Of a stretch of 64,000 bases of DNA, positions 34,953 through 44,350 are shown piece by piece. The notes under the pieces were generated by a model, which was given only the letters and a program-made list of their open reading frames with translations, was not told the origin of the DNA and did not search any database. The DNA is from Psettodes erumei (lineage: Eukaryota > Chordata > Actinopteri > Pleuronectiformes > Psettodidae). Positions within the stretch are counted from its first letter, which is position 1; the number at the start of each line of letters is the position of its first letter. The stretch is from positions 1,116,001 to 1,180,000 of the forward strand of contig JAFBJZ010000857.1 in assembly GCA_016785225.1 (NCBI GenBank), read 5' to 3'. Position numbers and translations under genes: made by a program.

Positions 34953-36077
34953 ATGATTTAAATCACCTCACTAATCACATATTGGGAGAAACAAGTTCCT
35001 AAACAAAAGTCAGGCTAACCTACAGTTCGGTGTTAGTAAAAGAGCATTGATCTGATTATCATACTGAATTATTTTGCCATTTCCCAGAAAGCAATATGAT
35101 TCTATTTCTCACTGTAAGACAGAAGAATCTGTCAACCTCTTAACCACACAGCCATGATTATTATCTTATTACTGTTTACATGAAGATTTGGACATGATAT
35201 CCACATGTGTTTATCATTGAGGAATTTATATAATTGCTGGAACAACTGTGACCAATAAACGCAATTACAAGCATTACAGGGAAATGTTCACGTGTGTGAA
35301 ACAACATTTAAATGCCCTGCGGCCCCACTGTGTACTGTACATATAAATGAGCTAACCTTTCCTCTGACAGCCACGTAACACTACTGGTTAAACTAACTGT
35401 CTGAATTTAAAACACTTAAGTGTCTCTCAGTCAAATATATAAATCAGGGGAATGTGGACGTCGACGCCTGTGTAGGTAACCTGTGAATAGTGGTCCAGCA
35501 GACGTGCTTTGCCTAAAATAACCACATTTGACTTGGGCTTACTGTCTGTGTGCTCATTTAATGACTCTTTAATGACTTTATCCTCAGCCAGGCACCTTTG
35601 TTCTAAAAAGTTTGACCACGACTCTCCAGTTGTTGAGCAGGTCTGCGCTACCAGCCAGCTAACGTTAGTCCAACTTCTCGTCAAGCTTGTCGCGGGTGTC
35701 GCCACCTCACGGACACAATGCCACACCCCAGATTAATGCCAACTCTGTGTCCCTTTAATTAGAAAGTAGTCATTTCTCTGACCGGCAGGCTACAAAACCA
35801 AGGTACATCAGGCAGCTGCAGACGGTCGAGCGTTGCTCACAGCCTGCGGGCCAGCTTCGCTAGCCGTTGCGTTAGCTAGCATCATTGGGGCAGCGTCTTC
35901 TGTCCCCTTCCAGTCCAAACCGCACTGCAACAGGACTCTTGGAAAGCCTGGAGCTATTATTGAGGTCGTGCGATATGACGGAAAGCACACCTCTCCAACA
36001 AACACAGAGTATCACAGAGAAGACACTGCCTGAAGTGTCGTTAAAGTCTGCTTACCTGATCCGGCGGACCCCGCCAT
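30624..36077 (-). CDS. ube2v1: Ubiquitin-conjugating E2 variant 1 (Ube2v1), four exons
   Basis: Predicted 147-residue UEV from complement(30624-30770, 31568-31693, 34762-34910, 36056-36077). UEVs lack catalysis; they pair with Ubc13 (UBE2N) to build K63-linked ubiquitin chains in NF-kB signalling and DNA-damage tolerance. Junctions are in phase and the length equals human UBE2V1 (147). Visible blocks are the N-terminus MAGSAGSG, VPRSFRLLEELEDGQKG and VSWGLADDDD, then MIIGPP (about 52-57), RIYSLKIECG, YPEYPP, SSNGVVD at the position where active E2s carry HPN and the catalytic Cys, the second half TVLQELRHHM, and the ending PPEGQVYSN. SSNGVV and YSN favour UBE2V1 over UBE2V2. Several residues are diverged from mammals. 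Exon 1 carries only seven codons plus one base. The 2.9-kb intron 2 holds a hAT-like element, and a (TG)n tract abuts the exon 2 acceptor. Confidence 0.93.
32043..32543 (-). other. Open frame inside ube2v1 intron 2, unassigned
   Basis: A 166-residue frame on the same strand as ube2v1, without any domain I recognise. It carries a CCCCC run near its start (residues about 22-26). No splice or promoter evidence supports it. Probably chance or repeat-derived. Confidence 0.15.
32684..33460. mobile_element. hAT-like non-autonomous transposon, 777 bp
   Basis: Terminal inverted repeats TAGTGCTGGGCAGTATGACC (left) and, reverse complemented, TAGTGCTGGGCGGTATACC (right). The flanks TCTCCTGG and CATCCTGG form an imperfect 8-bp target duplication (6 of 8), as expected of hAT elements. 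The interior (frames up to 145 codons, no domain) encodes no recognisable transposase. It sits in ube2v1 intron 2. Confidence 0.75.
34919..34946. repeat. (CA)n abutting ube2v1 exon 2 acceptor
   Basis: 14 CA units on the plus strand. On the transcribed strand this is (TG)14, ending 7 nt before the acceptor AG of exon 2. Confidence 0.95.
35499..35787. repeat. Duplicated segment, copy 1 (ube2v1 intron 1)
   Basis: About 290 bp nearly identical to 38807-39060. It begins CAGACGTGCTTTGCCTAAAA and ends CTCTGACCGGCA in both. Copy 1 retains about 40-50 bp (around 35665-35715) that copy 2 lacks, suggesting that copy 1 is the source. Confidence 0.9.
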
Positions 36078-36200
36078 CTTTGTCACCACTTCACGGAAGT
36101 GCGCGTATATGACGCTTGGCTTCGCTCGGGCGCGCGCGTCATCCTCTCCCCCCTCCTTCCTCTGGTTCCTCATGTGCGTTCACTTTCAACAGAAGCCGAA
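35990..36200. promoter_or_regulatory. CpG-rich promoter of ube2v1
   Basis: CpG-dense sequence (including CGCTCGGGCGCGCGCGTCAT at about 36126-36142) surrounds the initiator ATG of ube2v1 and lacks a TATA box at the usual spacing, as is typical of housekeeping promoters. It might be bidirectional, but no plus-strand exon was recognised. Confidence 0.6.
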
Positions 36201-36204
36201 GGTA

Positions 36205-36820
36205 CATGTCGCCACCTTCGGTACCGTGGCGTGTAACATCATTTTACGAGGAGTTTCTATTTTGAATTTTGAACCTGTTTCCTTTAAACACGCATGTTGG
36301 AGACCTTTGAACCCATGACTGTTTGCCACCTATTTCTGATAGTTGTTCCTTATCATTCACTATTTGTGCATTTATATGACGCTGTCTTTTCCTTAAGCGT
36401 TGACTCGTGCATCAAGCCCATAGCTTGACGGGTCAGAGCTGTTTTGGCGACATAAGGGGACCTACACAATATCAGAGAGGTGGTATAAATGTTGGCTGAT
36501 TGGTGTATCGTAGTGGTAACCATTGCCTTTTTTCCCTTTAGTAGATGCGTGACTTTACTACTGAGATTTTGGAGTCTCAATCACAGAATCGTCTCTCTGC
36601 GCTGAATATTGCTTCTGTGTACTTTTAGTCACATATGAGTTATTTCTCCCCTTTTTTTAGACGTTTCCATCATCTGTGTACAAATTCCCCTTCCTGTATT
36701 TTCAAAACTATTGTTAATCATAATTTAAGATAGTGCGGGTAGCTGATAACATTATCCTGTTGTATCCTATTGATAATGTCAAAACTCTCTGGCCAGCCAT
36801 AACTTCTTTCACAGTAAGGC
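36205..36820. other. Gene-free DNA
   Basis: AT-rich; no exon or named repeat recognised. Confidence 0.4.
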
Positions 36821-36849
36821 TCTGTTCCATCCTCTAATCAAACCATAGG

Positions 36850-37200
36850 TCTTCCTTTCCTGAAGCCACTGTGGTGCCCTCTGAACAATCATATTTTTTT
36901 AAATCATAGAAATATGATAATCTGGACCTTTTCCAATCGTCTGGGAGTATAGTGCTTTATATCTGTAGTTTGCTGCAATTGCTGGATCTTTCCCTGACTT
37001 AACAAAGGATAGAATGAATGCACTGTTCCACTACAATAGTAGACTTTCTTATACCCATATCTCCCCGGAGAGCTTCCCTGCTGTTTCTAATGCTTCCTCT
37101 GGTAACTGCTGGAGCCTGGAGCATCACATTCTTGATCTTTCCCAGGTGCAGAATATCCACTTCCATCCAAATCTTGTCTCATTTCCCTCAGGGTAAACTG
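36850..37200 (-). mobile_element. Decayed non-LTR reverse transcriptase
   Basis: On the minus strand, in order, these pieces can be read in shifting frames: SAPGKDQ (37130-37149), QLPEEALE (37084-37110), ILSFVKSGKDPAIAANYR (about 36960-37010) and HSGFRKGR (36851-36874). They correspond to the APGKDxI, LPxEAL, ILPxxKPGKDPxxxxxYRP and SGFRxGR blocks of I/Nimb-clade-like LINE reverse transcriptases. Stops and frameshifts show that it is dead. Its extent beyond these blocks is unclear. Confidence 0.75.
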
Positions 37201-37209
37201 CATATCCGT

Positions 37210-38490
37210 GGCTGTGCTGCTTTCTGTCTTCTCCTCATGCACCTTTTTATTCTCTCTTTGTTCTTTTTCTGTGCATACTGCTATTTTATTGGTTATTCTC
37301 TTTCTGCTCATCATAATATTCCACACATGTCTCGCATCTCTCCCTCTCTCTCTCTCTTCAGTTATTATGATGCAATGCCACCAGTGTGTTCATCTGCATT
37401 ACCAATCATTTTAATGTTATTAGCTAATTCCCTATGACATTCCTTAAATGGTTCCCATTGAGCCTACAGAAAAAGAGATGCACTGTCTCAGATAAATTTT
37501 ATATAAAGCATATAATGTGCTTTTCTGTTCACTTAGGCTATCCATCCTTGAAAAAACACAGTGTTCTTGTTCCAATTAATATCCAGTCTTGCACTCCCTG
37601 CCATTGTCAAGACATTTTGTCAGTCATTTCTGCAGTCATTGCACCACTCTTATCAGGAGGACCACTTCCCCATAAGCTATAATGTGCATTAATCACAAAC
37701 CAAACTTGTCTTTGACTCGTCCTTGACGTCTCATAGTATTACCTCTAACAATGAAGTGGTTTGAGACTGACACGGGTTATTAAACCGAGCCTCGTGTCCT
37801 ATACACTTCAGCAGTGTTGCATTCATGCCTGCAGGGATGATTTATTCTCCTGTATGCTAAACCATGTTTTACTTTACCTTATGTAACACAGCCCCACCTG
37901 CTTTCCCATTTTACTGCTCTCAGTGCTATATTCCTATGGAACGGCATGTTTTTGAATTCTACTCTGATCCTTTCATTTAGTCAGTCCAGACCCTGCCAGT
38001 CTTTCCTGTCAGTAGAATAACTTGACCTGCTCATCGTCCCAACTCACCTGTTCCCTCATTAGCATCTTAGTATGTATATATGCTCTGCAGCACTCTGTCT
38101 GTTTTGCTCCTGATCATGTTCTTGACCTTTCCTGTGTTTCAAGATTTTTTACATGCCCCACCCTTTTTATTTCGGTTGCCTGCTTGGATTTTTGTATCCT
38201 TGCTTTCTTTTAGTTTTTTCATAAGTAAAGACACTTAACTTGTACATATGCATTGATTCATGCTCTTGCATGCATTTCTGAGAACTGGCACTTGCTCATT
38301 ATTTACTCTCTAAAGAGCCTCTGTGTATGATTCTTTGTTTAGGATTTTATATTTCTGAGCTAAGCTTACTTGTTTTTGCACTGCATGTTCCAGAAACACT
38401 GCACTGGGTCGCAATATTTAACTGGAACTTCTTCTCCACATTTTCCAAACGCCTGACCTCGTTGAATTTGCAACCAGCTGGCAATGTGAC
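37210..38490. other. Probable further retroelement debris
   Basis: T-rich plus-strand sequence with numerous short frames. It probably includes the 5' part of the minus-strand retroelement, but no domain is readable. Confidence 0.3.
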
Positions 38491-38491
38491 A

Positions 38492-38661
38492 CCTCTTTGA
38501 CATTTGAAGCACCTTTAAGCCAAAAGTGTGAACTTTCTCACTGAATTGTGGAAGAAGCCTGGTATAACCTTCTTAGAATATCATGTTTAGACATGATTAC
38601 TGTGTTTCTGTCTAGCATCTGAGCCAGATACATGCTTTTACATTCTTGCCATTCAGAATTT
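38492..38661 (+). repeat. Inverted repeat, left arm
   Basis: 170 bp, reverse-complementary to 39067-39240 with roughly nine in ten bases matching. The inner end is GCCATTCAGAATTT. The loop between the arms contains copy 2 of the ube2v1 intron segment. Confidence 0.88.
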
Positions 38662-38806
38662 AATGTATACATGAAATGAAAAAATCTTTTCTGAGGGGGT
38701 ATGATTCTGTTGGACAGGAAGTCTTACATGAATAGTGTGCCTGCTGAATTGAGTTTGTTACTGTACATATATTCCATGTGTTATAAATAAAGTTGTTTTT
38801 CACTAA

Positions 38807-39060
38807 CAGACGTGCTTTGCCTAAAATAACCACATTTGACTTGGGCTTACTGTCTGTGTGCTCATTTAATGACTCTTAAATTTACGACAGCAAGGTTTAT
38901 CCTCAGCCAGACACCTTTATTCTTAAAAGTTTGACCACGACTCTCCAGTTGTTGAGCAGGTCTGTGCTACCAATCAGCTAACGTTATCCAATGCCACACC
39001 CCAGATTAATGCCGACTCTGTGTCCTCTTAATCAGAAAGTAGCCCTTTCTCTGACCGGCA
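38807..39060. repeat. Duplicated segment, copy 2
   Basis: Copy of 35499-35787 in the same orientation, 254 bp, with an internal deletion and a small insertion (TTTACGACAGCAAGG). Immediately upstream at 38778-38795 is GTGTTATAAATAAAGTTG, repeated in direct orientation at 39240-39257 outside the right arm. Confidence 0.9.
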
Positions 39061-39066
39061 ACCGGC

Positions 39067-39240
39067 AAATTCTGAATGGCAAGAATGTAAAAGCATGTAT
39101 CTGGCTCAGATGCTAGACAGAAACACGGTCAGTAATCAGGTCTAAACATGATATTCCAAGAAGGTTATACCAGGCCTCTTCCACAATTCAGTGAGAAAGT
39201 TCACATTTTTGGCTTAAAGGTGCTACAAATGTCAAAGAGG
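39067..39240 (-). repeat. Inverted repeat, right arm
   Basis: Reverse complement of the left arm. Followed at once by GTTATAAATAAAGTTG and an A-rich run (39269-39279). Confidence 0.88.
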
Positions 39241-39279
39241 TGTTATAAATAAAGTTGGGGTTTTTTGAAAAAAAAAAAC

Positions 39280-40905
39280 TAGTCTAAGTGCAGTTGGATT
39301 CTCTCAGCACAGTGCCTGTCTTTTCCAAAGTCCTTGAATTCTCTCTCACAACTTTCCCTGACCTAATTTTCCACTGAGGTCAAGGAAAAGTTGTTAGGAA
39401 AGGACTTGTCTGTCTGTGGGAGACATTTTGACTTGCCATTTGGCTGGCCAGCAGGAAAAAGCATAAGCATAACAAATTTTGTTTTGAGATCTTCAGATGA
39501 TCTGTCTTGAGAAAAGGGATCTTGGAATTAAAAATAATTTGATCGTTCAAGAGGTACATGTTTTAAGAAAAGCCACACGGTGGCGCCATTGGATGTGGAA
39601 CCTCATCAAAAAGAAAGAAACCAGTTTTTGATTGCCCCTGGCTGAACCTTTCACCGACTTTAAATAAAATGCGTACCCTGCTTACAAGTATATATGAGAC
39701 ATGGGTTTAGCAGTATATCTACAGACCTAGATTTCAGCTAAATTTGGTGGCTCAACACCTGATTTATTTATGATGAAAACAAATTGTAGCCCTGGATTCT
39801 TTTCTTAAAATGGGGGTATTTTTGAACATTTTCTAAAAAGTTTTTCCTCTGAACTATATGGCTGATATTTGAGGTGAAATAATCTGGGTGGTGGAGAAAT
39901 AATTTAGGTGGAGGAGGAGCATCCCTTCTTGGATTCTAAGTGATTGTTTCAGGAGATTTTTAGAATATAGTATAATAGTTCAAGTCTTCATTGCTTTGAA
40001 TTCATTCATTCACTCATCATTTCCTGGGATTCATGCTGACCTCTGTGCTTTGACTAATGACAATACCATCCATGTTAGTGACTTCACACACTTAAATCAT
40101 AAATAATAATGATAATATATAAATGAATCAACTGTTCAGATGGTACTATAAAGCTAGTAATACCTTTCACTGTGCTGCAGGCAAGATTTCTCAGTGGTGC
40201 TGCAAGACATCTCTTGAAAACCACTATGAATATATAAATACATGATGTGTTTCTAGGATCCTTGAATCATTCAGCTATGGATTATGCTGCTAAAATACAA
40301 ATATAAATTTATTGCAGGTAATTGCTTCTAAATTCTTCCCCAAAATATCTTCCATGAACCCTCAGTGATGGAAGACAAGGTGGAGAGAGGATTTTTGATG
40401 TTATATATTAAAGCAAATTATCAGAGAGTGAAAAGAAACACTGGGTTTGGGTATATGATAATGAGCATACTCAGAAATAGACCCACACCTCCCCCAAGCA
40501 TCCATGGCCTACCAACTAGACTCACCACCCTCCATCCCCCACCCCAGCCGTCCCTGCCCAGCTCCTCTCTAAAGACAAGTTGGTTCTCAGAGTAACCAAG
40601 AGCTGTGTGTGCAAGTACGAACTGTGGGGATGAATGGCTTAGTGTTTTTCACAGCGACATGAATGCGGTATGTTGCTGCTGACAGACAGGCATGCTCATT
40701 CACACTCTGCTTTTCCACTTTTCCAACTCATTTCTCTGTCACCCTGCTATGAATACAGGCCTATGCTCTGAAACTTACACGCAAATCCACACAAACAGCA
40801 GCACAGGCTACAGGATGCCCCAAGAATTCTAGGGTATGATGGTTCTGTCAACTTCAAATACTCACGTATTATGTTCATAGCATAGTAAAATTCTACAAAA
40901 CGTCA
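39280..40905. other. Gene-free DNA
   Basis: No supported exon or named repeat. AT-rich, with a C-rich low-complexity patch at 40487-40560. Confidence 0.4.
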
Positions 40906-40908
40906 GGC

Positions 40909-41140
40909 ATGTCTGAAAGACATGAGGACCTGTAATTTTTTACTTCTAAATTCAGACAAAACTGAAGGCATTGTATTTGGCCCTAAACATGTCAGAAAAT
41001 CTGATCATATCGTTAATTGATAAACCAAGAGTCCTTTTTGGCCATGACATGTCCTTTGTCTCACATATTAAAATAAATCTCTAGGACAGTCTTCGTCCAG
41101 TCGCACAGTATTATGAATTTTGTCTCAAAAGGATACTGAA
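40909..41140 (+). mobile_element. Decayed L2/Rex-like LINE reverse transcriptase
   Basis: One frame reads CLKDMRTCNFLLLNSDKTEG followed by IVFGPKHVRKSDHIV. This matches the conserved CLxDIxxWMxxNFLLLNSDKTE block and the GPK motif of L2/Rex1-type LINEs in fish. Downstream, out of frame, HMSFVSHIK-like sequence continues the family pattern. Stops and frameshifts make it inactive. Confidence 0.8.
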
Positions 41141-43439
41141 ACACTAGCTGATGCATGACCTGAAGTGCCTCACAGGATATAGCCCATGAAAATCCTACTC
41201 ACCAGCAGGTACTGTATTTAGTACAGGTATTATAAAAACTGCCATTATTTTGGAGCAATATTATTGCTGTACATGTGGTTTATATATACAGACAGATGAC
41301 AAATTAAAGGAAATAACAGAATAAATGACTGTAGAAACATAACAAATGCAGACATCCATAAGGCCTCATTTAATGGTTTGATGGGTGTAAAAATAAAGAC
41401 TTTAGAGCAGTATACTAGACAGTGCTCTTCACCCCTCTCAAGAGTGAGATCTTCTCTCATTTGGAAGATTGCTGTCCCTTCAGTAGAGCTTGGTGAGTCA
41501 ATGCCAGGAAGCAATCAGGAGGATTTGTGGTGCAACTTCATAAGTTATATACGGGTACAATACTATGTTGTGGCTTGAAAGGGAAACTGCAAAGATCTGT
41601 TTGTTTCCACACAAGAAAGTTAAGCAAAAATCCCTCAAGCAGTGAAGAAAATGCAAACGAATTCCCCCATTTTCTGATCATTTTTGTGGAAATCATTTTC
41701 TATAATGGACTGATCAGGTGCTCTGGACCAGATGTCTTATAAACACATTTTTGGTGTTTTATTATGTCACTGGTCACCAAGCTGTAAGTGTAGATTACTG
41801 TATGTACACACCAAATTTCTTGATACACAGCAACATCTGATTATTTTAATCTACTAGTATAAATCACTACTCTGTTCTGTCAGTATAACTGTGTGAGTCT
41901 GCGGTCTTGCCGCATGAAATCCAGGAGAATTCATATATATAATGAAATAAATAAAAATGCATGATCTCATTAATTCATTTACTTTATCTGTGATACTCTC
42001 TTTGATATTCATACAATTCTGGTGCATCAATACTAAACAAAAATAGCTTAATATGTTGTTTTCTGTATTTACTCATACTTAGCAATACATAAATATAACA
42101 GCAAATATGTTAGTAGGCTCTACTGTATTGTTAGAGCTGAGACCCTTGAGATCTTGCCTTTGAACTGTGGGTGGGTGGGTGGATGGGGGTGGCACTGAGG
42201 TTGAGGGATCTTTGAAGAGAGTGCATTTTATCTAGTCTCACTCCTCATTACAAGGGAATGGATCAAATGGAGAAGGAGGGGGTGGGGTGTGTGTGTGTTT
42301 GTATGGGGGGTGTTAAAAGGCTCCCTCTCCCTCTGTACCTTTGTCCCCTCACATGAAAAAATTAGACAAAGATTTTTCTTTAAAGATGATGACTGAGGGG
42401 AGCAGGCTTTGTTTTGTCTGTGTGGCCTCTGCTGCGACACCTGATGTCTCAGGGCACGGCATGTTCTCTTTGAATGGAAAAGTGCAAGAACTACATCATT
42501 GAGAATAGGAAGTATTTCAGTTCCAGTCATGCAGCTTAATGCTTTATGAGCTGTAAAAACTTACATATCAGTATAGCAGGTAGGGCCATAGGTTTGTATG
42601 ATGGACTGATCATTAATAATTAAGTGCTTCTCTATTTATCATTAATCTATGTTTATTGCAGTTTCCATCACCATGTTTGGGAGCTCAACAGAGCTCGACA
42701 TACAGTATTTACATACAGTATGCCTCCACTTGGCCAGAAGGGGTCTGCCATTCACCAGTCATTTCTCCAGCAGTAATGATGCCTTCACTTACTATGCGAA
42801 ATATTGATTTTATTATTTTTTTACAATGTTGGAGCACACATCTAGAACATTACAGCATTAGTCCAAACATGAAACGTGAAATCATTAAACGCTCATGTTT
42901 ATCACTTATTAATAGTAAAGCATAGGCTATTAAAGTGATATGAGTGCTAAAACACCGATGAGTCGCTAGATTGCATAGATTTGCTGCTGTTTAATAAAAA
43001 TGTATAGAATATGTTGTGTACTTTGTCTCCTCTCTTTAAATAGGCAGTAGAAAAGTCCTACATTCAGTGTGGTTTGCATGAAATTTCTGCAAAGGTGCAA
43101 AGTTTTGCTGTTGCCATTGAGATATGCCCGCTCTGGTTTGTTGGACACAGTGCGGGTGTTTAGAAAAACAGCAGTTTGTTGTTTGTTGTTTTGCTTGTTG
43201 TTGTTTTTTTTTTTACAGCCACCCGTACACAATGGGTGGCATCTTACACCATTAGATGTGTATTAATGTGTGTAAACCTGTATTTATAGATGAGCATACA
43301 AAGCAGCATTTATCAATCCCAACTGTAACAGCTGGAAAATAATTTTACATCAGGATTTTGAGTCTGTTAATAAAATGTGTATATCGCTGTCTGAATATCT
43401 CCTGGCCTATTCAATGTGTTTAATTTACAGTAATATCAC
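41141..43439. other. Gene-free DNA
   Basis: AT-rich. Contains a GTGGGTGG-type low-complexity patch at 42168-42190. No exon recognised. Confidence 0.4.
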
Positions 43440-44350
43440 GAACCGAACTGGGTACCACGTACTGTGTGTGCCCATTTAGCTTTGGAGCGTGGTTATAGAA
43501 AATACGAGGCACACTTGAAAGCAGCATTTTCTTACGCCTGTGAAGAGCTGGGCGCTGAGCGCAGCAGTAAACCGTTCCCACCACTACTTACCGGCTACAT
43601 GTGGGGGAAGACACCTCCTGAGTGAAACCAAGCAGAGGAAAGAAACATAACTCAGCAGTACTTCTTTTTTAAAATATTTACCTGCACGGAATAAGTGTAC
43701 TGATTTTTTTCCAACCAGAAGTACATAAACGAGTGAAGGTTTCACGCCCGATGGGAATTTAGTAGGAAGTTTGGACTGAACGACAGCGGGTTTTTGTGAT
43801 CTCCTGAACTCGAGGAATAACGTTAACTTGTTGTTATCGGTCGCGGATGACTCGTATGCGCTGCATGGGAGCGGTGGAAACTTCGCTGTATCGAGGGGGT
43901 GAAAGCAGCGTTTGGAGCAACTGACTGAAGAGTTGTCCACCGGGCAAGGTGAGTGGCACTGTGGGCTGTGTAGTTCACCTCGCCTCAAGAAGACCAAACT
44001 GTTGTTCCTATTTATCCCAGCAACAGTTCCCCCCACTTGTTTCCTCTAAATGACCCAGCGGCAACACAAGCCACAGCCTCACAGCCACTTTTTCCCTGCA
44101 GACGTGCGTGCGCGTGTGTTGTGACCCGTGTTTTAACTCAGACCTGTTGACCTTTGTTTGTGAGGAGCCGGTGAGCCGCTGAAGCGCAGGTTAATATTAG
44201 CCGCAGTAGCTAACGCCGTTAGCGCACGGACGCGCTGTAAACTGGTCCAGCGTATTCACTTGAGTTAGCTAACTTATTCCATACGCATCCTCATGGCGTC
44301 GTCACTGCGAGGCACCAGCCGTCAGCGCAGCGATCCCCTTTCACCACGGT
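43440..44350. promoter_or_regulatory. CpG-rich candidate promoter / first exon
   Basis: GC and CpG content rises sharply from the AT-rich left. Two strong donors point in opposite directions: GGGCAAGGTGAGTGG on the plus strand (exon end about 43949) and TAGCCGGTAAGTAGT on the minus strand (exon end about 43593). No coding start with a recognisable protein is visible. It could be a 5' untranslated exon of a plus-strand gene whose long first intron fills the rest of the window, a minus-strand first exon, or a bidirectional promoter. Confidence 0.4.
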
